Below, piece by piece: positions 42,275 through 49,969 of a DNA stretch of 64,000 nt (positions within the stretch are counted from its first letter, which is position 1; each line of letters opens with the position of its first letter). The notes beneath the pieces were generated by a model. The model was given only the letters and a program-made list of their open reading frames with translations. It made no database searches and was not told where the DNA came from. The translations under genes were made by a program, and so were the position numbers. Location of the stretch: assembly GCA_021776785.1 (NCBI GenBank), contig JAJFFF010000041.1:1-64000 (forward strand), given 5' to 3'. Origin of the DNA: Planctomycetota bacterium (GTDB lineage: Bacteria; Planctomycetota; PLA2).

Positions 42275-44224
42275 GTGACACGGAAACGATCCGATGGGAT
42301 CGTCTCGCTGCTGGACGCAGAAGACCGGGAGCTCCGGTGGGCTGCCGCGAAGGTTTTGGGGGCGATTGGAGGCGATGAAGCGACGGTGAGGGCACTATCA
42401 CGGTGCCTTCAGGTCGATGATTCGCGTCTCCGGCTAGCCGCATTGCGCTCGATTGCGTCCATCGGAAAAGGAGATGCATTCGCCGAAGTCGCCCCGCTGC
42501 TCGCGGCGCCAGGCGACGTCGGGCACGCCGCGATGGAAGTGCTCGCCGGCATGGGCCCGTCGATCCTGACCAAGCTCAAGCCCCGGTTCGACACCGCGGG
42601 CGAGACTGGCCGCCGTCGCATTCTCACGCTCGCCGCCCGTTTGCGCGGCGCCCATGGCATTGGGATTATCGTGCGTGCGCTCGAAACCGGTCACGCCGAC
42701 GAAGTTGCCGGCCTGGGTGGTCGGCTCGGCGAAGAGTTGGTCAATGCAACGGCCCGCGAACGCGGCACTGTCGTTCGTAAACTCGACGCGTTCTTGGCGA
42801 AAAAGGGCCAGGGGTCGGACCCCGGCGCGGTCACAGCGGTGCTCGATCTCCTCAGCCGTTTAGCGGGCCCCAAAGCCCAAGGTCGTCTTCTCGAATACAG
42901 CAAAGCGGGGAATCCACCCCGCATTCGCCGGCGTGCGCTGGAGTCATTGGCGCGGATCATGCCCGGCGCGAAAGTAAAACCCGAAGTGGTCGACCAACTG
43001 CTTGGTCTCATGCGGGATGGCGACTTTACAAACGTGGTTGCGCCCGCCATGAGCGCTTTGGAGAGCGCACGGATCGACGCCGCGCACGCGCCCCGTATTC
43101 TCGCGTGTCTGAACGATCCCGATCCGGCCCTGCGACGTTTCGGCGTGGCCGCGCTCGGCCAGATTGCGTCGCCGGCCGCCGTGCAGGCGCTCATCGATGT
43201 CTTGTTGAGCGACAACCCGGATCTGCAGCGGCGGGCGGCCGATTCGTTGAGTCGCCAGCAGGGCCCGGTCGCTCCGATTGTGGAAGCGCTTGTCGGAGCG
43301 CCCGACGCACGCGTGGCGTGGGTTTTGGCCCGCGCCCTGGCCCCCCGCCTGCACAAGGTGACGCGGGACCAGGCGTCCCGCCTCGCCAGTGCCGCCGCGG
43401 ATTGGCTCGCGCCGGGAGATCCGCGCAGTGAACCGGCCCTGACGATTTTGCGGGAAAAGTTCCCTGCCGCTTTGGAGGACGCCGCCCTCAAAAAGGTCGC
43501 CAAGATCCGCAAGAAGCGACTCCCTGGCGAGATTATCAATCTGCTCACGCCGGTGATCCGTGAGGGGCCGTGCCGCTCGGTGCGCGGTCGCTACGAGTTG
43601 GCGCTCGCCGAACTGATGCGCGGCGGCAACGACGTCGTCCGCGACATCCGGCTCAAACACGTGGGCCTACAAGACTTAGAGGCGCTGTACGCCGACCCGT
43701 CGTTTGATCTTGCCGCGCAATTGCGTCGGGAGAAAAAAATCTTGGAGCCCGACGAGTTCTATCTCGTTGGATTCCACTTCGCGGAGCGGACCTACGGCGA
43801 CAAGGTGTTTGGCGGCGACTTGCTGCGCTGGATCGTAAAGACGTTTCCGGGCTCGGCAGCCGCGCGCGCGGCCGAGCACAAGCTCTTGATGGAGGGGTTC
43901 CCGCCGCCTCCGCAGCCGAAGCCCAAAGCGAAGCGTCGCGCCCGGAAAAAGAAACTGCCGAACAAACCGGTGAAGGAACCGGCGGCGAAGCCGACAACTA
44001 AGGTGAGCGCGAAGAAAGCGGTCGCCAAGAAGGCCGCCAAGAAGGCGATACCGAAGAACGCGCCGGCGAAGAAGAAGGCGGTCGCCAAGAAGACAGCGAA
44101 AAAGGCCCCCGCCAAGAAAAAAGCGACGCCCAAAAAAGCGGCGAAGAAAGCTTCGGCGTCTCGTTCTAAGACACCGTCTCGAAAGAAGTCGGTTGCGAAG
44201 AAAGCGCGACGAACGCGCTCATAA
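42275..44224 (+). CDS. HEAT-repeat protein with histone-H1-like Lys/Ala tail
   Basis: A 649-residue cytoplasmic protein. GAGGAGGG lies 7 nt before GTG 42275. Residues about 5-300 are HEAT repeats (ELRWAAAKVLGAIGGDEATV, LRLAALRSIASIG, LRRFGVAALGQIASPAAVQA). A middle region to about 540 is helical and unassigned. The last 100 residues are nearly all Lys, Ala and Pro (KKAVAKKAAKKA, APAKKKAVAKK), as in histone H1 tails and bacterial histone-like Hc1 proteins, so nucleic-acid binding is likely. The mix of a protein-binding superhelix and an H1-like tail suggests a nucleoid- or RNA-associated scaffold. Confidence 0.75.
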   Translation: MTRKRSDGIVSLLDAEDRELRWAAAKVLGAIGGDEATVRALSRCLQVDDSRLRLAALRSIASIGKGDAFAEVAPLLAAPGDVGHAAMEVLAGMGPSILTKLKPRFDTAGETGRRRILTLAARLRGAHGIGIIVRALETGHADEVAGLGGRLGEELVNATARERGTVVRKLDAFLAKKGQGSDPGAVTAVLDLLSRLAGPKAQGRLLEYSKAGNPPRIRRRALESLARIMPGAKVKPEVVDQLLGLMRDGDFTNVVAPAMSALESARIDAAHAPRILACLNDPDPALRRFGVAALGQIASPAAVQALIDVLLSDNPDLQRRAADSLSRQQGPVAPIVEALVGAPDARVAWVLARALAPRLHKVTRDQASRLASAAADWLAPGDPRSEPALTILREKFPAALEDAALKKVAKIRKKRLPGEIINLLTPVIREGPCRSVRGRYELALAELMRGGNDVVRDIRLKHVGLQDLEALYADPSFDLAAQLRREKKILEPDEFYLVGFHFAERTYGDKVFGGDLLRWIVKTFPGSAAARAAEHKLLMEGFPPPPQPKPKAKRRARKKKLPNKPVKEPAAKPTTKVSAKKAVAKKAAKKAIPKNAPAKKKAVAKKTAKKAPAKKKATPKKAAKKASASRSKTPSRKKSVAKKARRTRS

Positions 44225-44239
44225 ACTTCGCGCTCGCGG

Positions 44240-44265
44240 TTGCGCACACCCTAGTCAGTGATAGT
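44240..44265 (+). promoter_or_regulatory. Conserved promoter motif, copy 1 (GGTTGC-N14-GATAGT)
   Basis: TTGCGC (44240-44245) preceded by GG, then 14 nt, then GATAGT (44260-44265) within CAGTGATAGT. It lies 60 bp before the first pseudopilin gene. Copies 2 and 3 have the same spacing. Confidence 0.6.
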
Positions 44266-44325
44266 CGTTTAGCGGTAAATCGTGTCCGGATGCCCGGACG
44301 CGTGATCGTGGACAAGGAACGACTC

Positions 44326-44910
44326 ATGAAGCGCACATCACAAGCAGGCTTTTCGCTGATCGAGGTGATTATCACCTTTTCGATCTTGGCGGTGGCCACG
44401 ACGGCGCTGGGTCTCGTCGAGCTCTCGAATGCTCGACGGACGCAGTACCTCAAACAAAAAGACATCGCGTTCGCACGCGGGCAGGCTGTACTGGAGCGCG
44501 TTTTGCGCATTCCGTTCGGTACGCCCGGCGCGACCGCACCGACGCCGGCGCAGCTCGATCTGCTGTTCGGAAGCGATGACGACGCGCGCGCCGTTACGCT
44601 GACGATGCTGCAGCAGCACGACGTGAACGACGATGGCACGGTCGACCAGCAGCCCTGGAGCTTCAAGCTGCAAGGCGTGGAAGAGAAGGGTGTCTGGACC
44701 GTGCACGTGGATAGCGATCTCGACGGAAACGGAAAGATCGAGCCCACGATCACACAAGACGGTCTTTCGATCGAAACGCGTGAGGGACGCGCGGACATCT
44801 TGCGGGTCGAAGTGCGGCGCGACGGCAAGACCGTTTTGAAGACGCTTCGCGCCCGTACTCCGCAGGAGCAAGACGACACCAGCGCACCGCTCGGCGGAGG
44901 AGAAGGCTAA
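44326..44910 (+). CDS. Type II/IV pseudopilin with calcium-loop-like insertions
   Basis: A 194-residue prepilin-like protein. The prepilin peptidase motif is QAGFSLIEV with cleavage after G8 and Glu at +5, followed by a hydrophobic helix. The start at 44326 is supported by AAGGA 7 nt upstream. The globular part contains two D-rich loops, DVNDDGTVD and DSDLDGNGKIE, that resemble calcium-binding dockerin/EF-hand loops. It fits GspI/PilV-type minor pseudopilins. It overlaps the next pseudopilin gene by one base. Confidence 0.85.
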   Translation: MKRTSQAGFSLIEVIITFSILAVATTALGLVELSNARRTQYLKQKDIAFARGQAVLERVLRIPFGTPGATAPTPAQLDLLFGSDDDARAVTLTMLQQHDVNDDGTVDQQPWSFKLQGVEEKGVWTVHVDSDLDGNGKIEPTITQDGLSIETREGRADILRVEVRRDGKTVLKTLRARTPQEQDDTSAPLGGGEG

Positions 44911-45596
44911 TGCGAATGCAACGAGGATTCACTCTTCTCGAGATGATGGTGTCCACGGCACTGTTCGTGACCGGCGCGGTTTATGTCTACGGGACATTTA
45001 GCAGCGTCACGGCCAGCTCCCGGAACGCCACGGTCGATATCAACCTTGGATCGCAGAACAAGCGCGCGATGACGCGGTTGTTCGCGGAGCTCCAGGCCAG
45101 CTCGATGGACACACAGGACACGGACGGATTGGACAGCACCGACCCGGAACCGGTTTGTGTAATCACCGATGACGCCGCAGCCCCGAAGCCTTGGACCAAG
45201 GCGAAGATCGTGACGCGCGCGGCCGGCTGGGACCAGGAGGCCGATGGCACGTACAAACTCGGCCAGGGTCGCCAGCAGGCCCGTGAGCGCGTACTCACAA
45301 CGAGCAAGATGCTCCGCTTCCGCAAGGTCGTCGGGTATCAGTTCAAAGAGACGTCCGGCACGATTGGTCCGGAGTGGTCGCGCTGGGTAACCGTGCGCCT
45401 GAACGAGCGACGCCAGCTTGTGCGTCAGGTCGAGGGCGGCGCCACGCGCGTCATCGCGAACCGCGTGGATGCGTTCGACATCCAATGGCGGTCGGACAAC
45501 ACGTTGCTTGTGACGATCGTCACGGCCCGCCGTGATCCGTCGAACGGGCGCGTGCGTCGCTACGCGAACGCCGTCACGATTCATCCCAAGAATTAG
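44910..45596 (+). CDS. Minor pseudopilin, GspJ/PilW type
   Basis: A 228-residue prepilin-like protein. MQRGFTLLEMM gives cleavage after Gly6 with Glu at +5. The body is beta-rich (RWVTVRLNERRQLVRQVEGG, FDIQWRSDNTLLVTIVTARR), matching GspJ/PilW minor pseudopilins. GGAGGAGAA lies just upstream and the ATG overlaps the previous TAA by one base, so the two are coupled. Together they would cap a pseudopilus tip. A strong hairpin follows. Confidence 0.85.
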   Translation: MRMQRGFTLLEMMVSTALFVTGAVYVYGTFSSVTASSRNATVDINLGSQNKRAMTRLFAELQASSMDTQDTDGLDSTDPEPVCVITDDAAAPKPWTKAKIVTRAAGWDQEADGTYKLGQGRQQARERVLTTSKMLRFRKVVGYQFKETSGTIGPEWSRWVTVRLNERRQLVRQVEGGATRVIANRVDAFDIQWRSDNTLLVTIVTARRDPSNGRVRRYANAVTIHPKN

Positions 45597-45632
45597 TAGC
45601 GCGGGTCCTCAAGACCCGCCCTCCAACACATA

Positions 45633-45656
45633 CGGGACGACCGCAAGGTCGTCCCG
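45633..45656 (+). terminator. Hairpin after the pseudopilin pair
   Basis: A perfect 10-bp stem CGGGACGACC/GGTCGTCCCG closes on GCAA. It is followed by CTTGCATTTG rather than a T run. A smaller hairpin GCGGGTC/GACCCGC lies just upstream (45601-45619). Together they probably end the upstream transcript. Confidence 0.6.
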
Positions 45657-45764
45657 CTTGCATTTGTACTCGCGTTGTTTGCGCCATTCACTCGGCGCGT
45701 TGTTTCGCAATGAAACGATGTGGGCCAAACGACCAATTGGGACTAAAGAAAAACTTGTCTGCGG

Positions 45765-45790
45765 TTGCCGGCCGAAGCCGCAGTGATAGT
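45765..45790 (+). promoter_or_regulatory. Conserved promoter motif, copy 2
   Basis: GG-TTGCCG (45765-45770), 14 nt, GATAGT (45785-45790) within CAGTGATAGTGCTT. It lies 53 bp before the PilX-like gene, after the hairpin that ends the previous unit. Confidence 0.65.
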
Positions 45791-45843
45791 GCTTGTTGTG
45801 CTCACCTCCCGGGAAGGAGGCGAGTACAAAGATTGGGGACATT

Positions 45844-48420
45844 ATGAAAAGAAACAGGCATCGAGGATTCGACGAACGCGGCATGATGCTGCTCGTCGTC
45901 GTCTTCATCGCCACAGCGATTGCGGGGTTGGCAGCGATAAGCTCCGGCCGCGTCGTGAGTGAGATGAGGATGCAAGAAACTCTCGAGGCGGAGACGATAG
46001 CCATTAAGAGTGCGTACTCGCAGATCCATATGGCATTAAACGTCGTCAACACCTCGGGCTACGACAACTCCAACCACAACCTCGTGTTGCGCGACGCCAT
46101 CGCTGGCGCCAACGGCGGCACGGTGGCTGAGGCTGTGGAGACTGTCGAGGAATCGGTCGCGGCAGTCCGCGAAACCGTCAAGGGCGCCGCGAAGAAGGTG
46201 GCCGAGGGCGCGACGAATGCCGTGACCGAAGGTACCGGCGACCGCAGCGGGTACCTCGTCAACGACAAGCTCAAAGATTCGGTCAACCTTGCATGGTTGG
46301 ACGACGAGACGGATCCCGTCTACGGATTCGTGCGGGGCACCAACGTCCGCGTTTACCGCGGCCGCGAGTACATCAAGCGCCTCGCGCGCTTGAAGGGCGA
46401 TGTGCTCGGGAACGTGGTTGACCCGTTCGGCAACTCGGACGCGTACTTCATCATCGAAGCGGCCGGCCGCTCCGGCGACACGATTCGCTTGGTTTCCGCA
46501 CTCGTGCGTGAGAACGAGCCTTTCTCCTCGTTCGTCTTCTTCCAAAACCGCGCGACGCTGGGTGTCTCCGGCGCTCCGCGCGGCTTGATTCACACCAACG
46601 AAACGTTGGCGTTCTACTTCCCGAACGGGAACTACGCGGACAGCGTCTCGGCCGTTGAGGGATTCGAGTTCTTGGCGGGTGCGAACACTTCGAACACGAA
46701 GCTCACCGACGCCAACCCCGAAGCCGCTCGCCTGGACATGGAGTCGGTTGACTTCTCGGAGTTGAAAAACAAGTCCGACATTTACGCTGGCGAGGACGGC
46801 CTCGACGCCGAAATCAAGCTCTACTCCAACGGTAAGGTTCGCATCCGGCCGCACACGCCGCCGCGCATCGATCTTGTCGAGAAGAGCCGCACCTACAACA
46901 AGTTCATGGGCTGGGATCGTGTTGACGTTGTCGTCGAAAAAAACGTCAAAGTCGGCCGCGAAAAGCAGCCTTACATGAAGCAAGTCTTGGACTACTACAA
47001 GGATGAGAACTACACGGTTCGCGAGCAGGTGCAGACCGGCACGCGCACAGTGCAGTACACCGATCGCGTTGTCGATCACTACGAGACCGAGCACTACACC
47101 AAACGCCAAAAGGTCAAGGTCGGTACGAAGCAGGTCACAAAGTACAAGAGCGTGACCAAGCAGACCGGCACGAAGACCGTCACGAAGTCTGAGCAGACTC
47201 CGATCTACTCGACGCGCACCGTGACCAAGTACAAGAACGTCAAAGTCTGGAAGCCTTTCAACACAGAAGGTGCTGGCGGCGGTACGACCGTCGGCGGCGG
47301 TGTTGGTGGCGCGGGCGCGGGTCCGGGCGAGTGGGTCTGGGAGAGCCAGCCCTACGAAGCCGACGAGCAATACATTTCGGGTTACGACACCCGCACTTGG
47401 ACCGAGGAAGAGCCGGTCTACACAACCACGCAGGAGCCCTACACCGTCACCGAGAACGTGTACGAGTGGCAGGACGTGCCGAAGACGCGTCAAGTGGCCG
47501 TCTACAAGAACGTGACCCTCGAGCGCGAGGAGCCTGTCATGGAATGGCAGGACGTGGAGAAGACCCGTAAAGTTCCCGTCTACAAGGAAGTGGAGAAGTT
47601 CCGCTGGGTCGACATCTACGAGTTGCAAGAAGTCACCGTCAAGAAGTGGGAGCGTCAGTACGAAGAAGTGACCGAGACGTGGACCGAAGAGGTCTACACC
47701 AAGCCCCAGTACATGAGCTATGTCTGGAACAAGCTCGGCCAGGGTGTAAGCGGGACCGCTTATGTCGACGGCCGTGTCACCAAGCTCGCTGGCAAGCTAA
47801 ACGGTCGCCTGACGATCGTCGGCAACGAGAAGATCCGGATCACCGGTAACCTTCAGTATGTCGACAGCAAGGGCAACAAGGCGATGGAGAACGGCGAGAG
47901 CTACACCGAGGCCTTCGAGCGCAACCCGGACTACACCGGCAGCAGCGTTCTTGGACTCATCGCTCGCAACGACATCGTCTACACGCACACCATGCCGAGC
48001 AACGCGGAAATCAACGCCACGTTGATGTCGGTGGAAGGACGTGTCGGGATCGACGCCTTCTGGGCGGACGAGACCGGTGAAGTCCACAAGGACAGCACGA
48101 GCGCGCGGAACAAGTACCTGACTCCCGAGCAGATTCTCAAGGAGAAGGCGTACGACAAGATCGGCAACTACCGCACGCGGAAGTTCAAGAAGAACTCCCT
48201 GCGTCGTATTGGTGGCGCGATCTCGAACGACCGCATCATGGAGACCTTCATTAAGACGGACGGCAACGGTTACGCCTACGTCGACGCCGGCTTCAAGCGC
48301 GGCAACATGAAGTTCGACATTAACTTGTTGTTTAATCCGCCGCCCAACTTCGTCGAGGTCTCGCGTCCTGTGGTCACGAGTTTCCTCCCGATCACGATGG
48401 TGCGCGAGCGCGACGCCTAG
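45844..48420 (+). CDS. PilX-like surface protein with Tyr/Val/Lys repeat region
   Basis: An 858-residue protein. The N-terminus (FDERGMMLLVVVFIATAIAG) is a PilX-type prepilin helix without the usual Phe/Glu signature. Residues about 60-380 are a globular region. Residues about 365-630 consist of short repeats with alternating charged and aromatic residues: TVREQVQTGTRTVQY, YKSVTKQTGTKTVTK, VYEWQDVPKTRQVAVYKNV, MEWQDVEKTRKVPVYKEVEK. A Gly-rich linker interrupts them near residue 485. The last 220 residues are a beta region (LNGRLTIVGNEKIRITGNLQ, SVLGLIARNDIVYTHTMPS). It has its own promoter motif and GGAGG site. It probably sits at the pseudopilus or cell surface. Confidence 0.7.
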   Translation: MKRNRHRGFDERGMMLLVVVFIATAIAGLAAISSGRVVSEMRMQETLEAETIAIKSAYSQIHMALNVVNTSGYDNSNHNLVLRDAIAGANGGTVAEAVETVEESVAAVRETVKGAAKKVAEGATNAVTEGTGDRSGYLVNDKLKDSVNLAWLDDETDPVYGFVRGTNVRVYRGREYIKRLARLKGDVLGNVVDPFGNSDAYFIIEAAGRSGDTIRLVSALVRENEPFSSFVFFQNRATLGVSGAPRGLIHTNETLAFYFPNGNYADSVSAVEGFEFLAGANTSNTKLTDANPEAARLDMESVDFSELKNKSDIYAGEDGLDAEIKLYSNGKVRIRPHTPPRIDLVEKSRTYNKFMGWDRVDVVVEKNVKVGREKQPYMKQVLDYYKDENYTVREQVQTGTRTVQYTDRVVDHYETEHYTKRQKVKVGTKQVTKYKSVTKQTGTKTVTKSEQTPIYSTRTVTKYKNVKVWKPFNTEGAGGGTTVGGGVGGAGAGPGEWVWESQPYEADEQYISGYDTRTWTEEEPVYTTTQEPYTVTENVYEWQDVPKTRQVAVYKNVTLEREEPVMEWQDVEKTRKVPVYKEVEKFRWVDIYELQEVTVKKWERQYEEVTETWTEEVYTKPQYMSYVWNKLGQGVSGTAYVDGRVTKLAGKLNGRLTIVGNEKIRITGNLQYVDSKGNKAMENGESYTEAFERNPDYTGSSVLGLIARNDIVYTHTMPSNAEINATLMSVEGRVGIDAFWADETGEVHKDSTSARNKYLTPEQILKEKAYDKIGNYRTRKFKKNSLRRIGGAISNDRIMETFIKTDGNGYAYVDAGFKRGNMKFDINLLFNPPPNFVEVSRPVVTSFLPITMVRERDA

Positions 48421-48446
48421 GCCAAAGCAAACTACCCCTTTCGAAC

Positions 48447-48481
48447 AACACGGCGACCTTCGGGTCGCCGTGTTTCGTTTT
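48447..48481 (+). terminator. Strong terminator with UUCG loop after the PilX-like gene
   Basis: A perfect 12-bp stem (48447-48458 with 48463-48474) closes on TTCG and is followed by TCGTTTT. Confidence 0.88.
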
Positions 48482-48503
48482 GGGACACCAAAGTTCGCTC
48501 CGG

Positions 48504-48529
48504 TTGCGTTGCGGCAAGCGAGTGATAGT
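48504..48529 (+). promoter_or_regulatory. Conserved promoter motif, copy 3
   Basis: GG-TTGCGT (48504-48509), 14 nt, GATAGT (48524-48529) within GAGTGATAGTGCTT. It lies 38 bp before the small membrane protein gene and follows a terminator, so it must start a new transcript. Confidence 0.65.
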
Positions 48530-48567
48530 GCTTATCCAGGCGCACTGCGTCCAGCAAGGAGACCGAT

Positions 48568-48999
48568 ATGGCCCAGGAACAGCAGGGAATGGACGGTAAG
48601 CGCGGCATGTTGCTTGGCGTGCTCGTCGTCGCCGCGGTGGCGGGCGGCATGATCTGGCTCGGTGGCCAGGAAAAGCCGGAGGCACCGAAGGCCGACGTCG
48701 TCGTCGATGACGGCGAGATCGAGGTCGTGCCGCTCATGAACGAGAACTCGCTTGCGAGCGCCTCGTGGCATCGCGGCCAAGGCCGCTCGGAAGCGGCCGC
48801 GCAAGCCGAGACCGAAAAGGAAGAGAGCGAGTCCGTCTCGTTGCTCGACAAGGTCGAGTTCGAGACCGATGGTTCGACGCGCACCGCGAAGAGTCTGGAG
48901 AAAGTTGTCAGCGAGATCCACGGGCTCGGTGTGTATGTCGCGCCGGCGGAGCCCGACGAGGGTGACAACGTCGAGTCTCCGAATAAGAAGAAGAACTAG
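48568..48999 (+). CDS. Small single-pass membrane protein of the pseudopilin module
   Basis: A 143-residue protein with one membrane helix (residues about 13-32; MLLGVLVVAAVAGGMIWLG) and a charged periplasmic or cytoplasmic tail rich in Glu, Ser and Ala. AAGGAG lies 7 nt before ATG. No family is recognised. Its position resembles that of small PilO/GspM-like assembly proteins, but the sequence does not show their fold clearly. It is followed by a TPR gene in the same unit. Confidence 0.65.
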   Translation: MAQEQQGMDGKRGMLLGVLVVAAVAGGMIWLGGQEKPEAPKADVVVDDGEIEVVPLMNENSLASASWHRGQGRSEAAAQAETEKEESESVSLLDKVEFETDGSTRTAKSLEKVVSEIHGLGVYVAPAEPDEGDNVESPNKKKN

Positions 49000-49041
49000 C
49001 CCTAAGGCGACGAAGAGACGGACGAGGGAAACGGGAGGCGA

Positions 49042-49857
49042 ATGATGAGAATCGTAGCGATGACAGTGCTGGTCGCAGTAGCGTTCAGCAGTACGGCGCA
49101 GGCCGAAAGCGCATGGACGCTCTTAGAGAAGGGCATCAAATCGTTTCAGAAAAAGAAGTACGACCGCGCGGAGCAGTACTTGACGGCGGCGCGCCGCATG
49201 AACGCCAAATGCTATGACGCGCTGTATTACCTCGGCGCGATTTATCAAAAGCGCGGCGATCACAAGACAGCGGAGAAGGCTTACGCCAAGGTGCCGAAAG
49301 ACGCGCCGACATTCGCGCTCGCTTGCGGTCGCCTCGGTCACATCGCACTGAAGAAGGGTGACTTCAAGGCCGCGGAAGAGCGCTTCACGGTGCTCGCGAA
49401 GGCGCAGCCCACGACCAACTCCTGGATGCAGGTCGCCGCCGTTCAAATGCCGCAGGAGCGGTACAAGGAAGCGGAAGCCAGCATTGCGGAGGCGGCGAAG
49501 TTTTCCAAGGGCAACCTCGACCTCACCGAGCTCAAGGCGCGCCTCTACATGGAGACGAAGCGGTTCCCCGAGGCTCTGAAGTGCTACACCGAGATTCTCG
49601 AGAAGATCCCCGTCGATTCGACGGCTCGCTATCTGCGCGGCTACTGCTTAAATGAACTTAAGCGCTCGCGCGAGGCGCTCGCGGAGTGGAACAAAGTGCT
49701 CGAGAAGGACCCGTGGCACCAGATGACGCTCGGCGCTTTGATCCAAGCGTACGAGGAGGATGCCGGCAAAGAGGAGCTCGTCGCTGAGTACCAACGCCGG
49801 ATCGAGATCCTGAAAAAGAACCCGCCGAAGGTGCGACGCGTCTCCGGATCCAAGTAA
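49042..49857 (+). CDS. Exported TPR protein of the pseudopilin module
   Basis: A 271-residue exported protein. The signal peptide ends SSTAQA, and GGGAGG lies 5 nt before ATG. The mature part consists of about six tetratricopeptide repeats (KKYDRAEQYLTAARRMNAKC, YLGAIYQKRGDHKTAEKAYA, RYLRGYCLNELKRSREALAE). Such proteins act as PilF-like secretin pilotins or scaffolds. It shares a transcript with the small membrane protein and ends at a good terminator. Confidence 0.75.
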   Translation: MMRIVAMTVLVAVAFSSTAQAESAWTLLEKGIKSFQKKKYDRAEQYLTAARRMNAKCYDALYYLGAIYQKRGDHKTAEKAYAKVPKDAPTFALACGRLGHIALKKGDFKAAEERFTVLAKAQPTTNSWMQVAAVQMPQERYKEAEASIAEAAKFSKGNLDLTELKARLYMETKRFPEALKCYTEILEKIPVDSTARYLRGYCLNELKRSREALAEWNKVLEKDPWHQMTLGALIQAYEEDAGKEELVAEYQRRIEILKKNPPKVRRVSGSK

Positions 49858-49876
49858 TAGGGGCTCTTTTTGCAAG

Positions 49877-49912
49877 CGGGCTGGTGAACCCTCGGGTTGA
49901 CCAGCCCGTTTG
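49877..49912 (+). terminator. Terminator ending the pseudopilin module
   Basis: CGGGCTGGT (49877-49885) pairs with ACCAGCCCG (49900-49908); an inner AACCC/GGGTT stem extends it. TTTGTCGTTTTA follows. Confidence 0.8.
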
Positions 49913-49969
49913 TCGTTTTACCCTAGGGGGAGTGGAGGCCACGTCCCGGGTCATCCAGAAAGAGTCAGC

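Noticed and set aside
46036..47628. 530-residue minus-strand frame
   Set aside because: It is the antisense of the repeat-rich PilX-like gene; its Leu/Val/Asp repeats derive from the plus-strand repeats.
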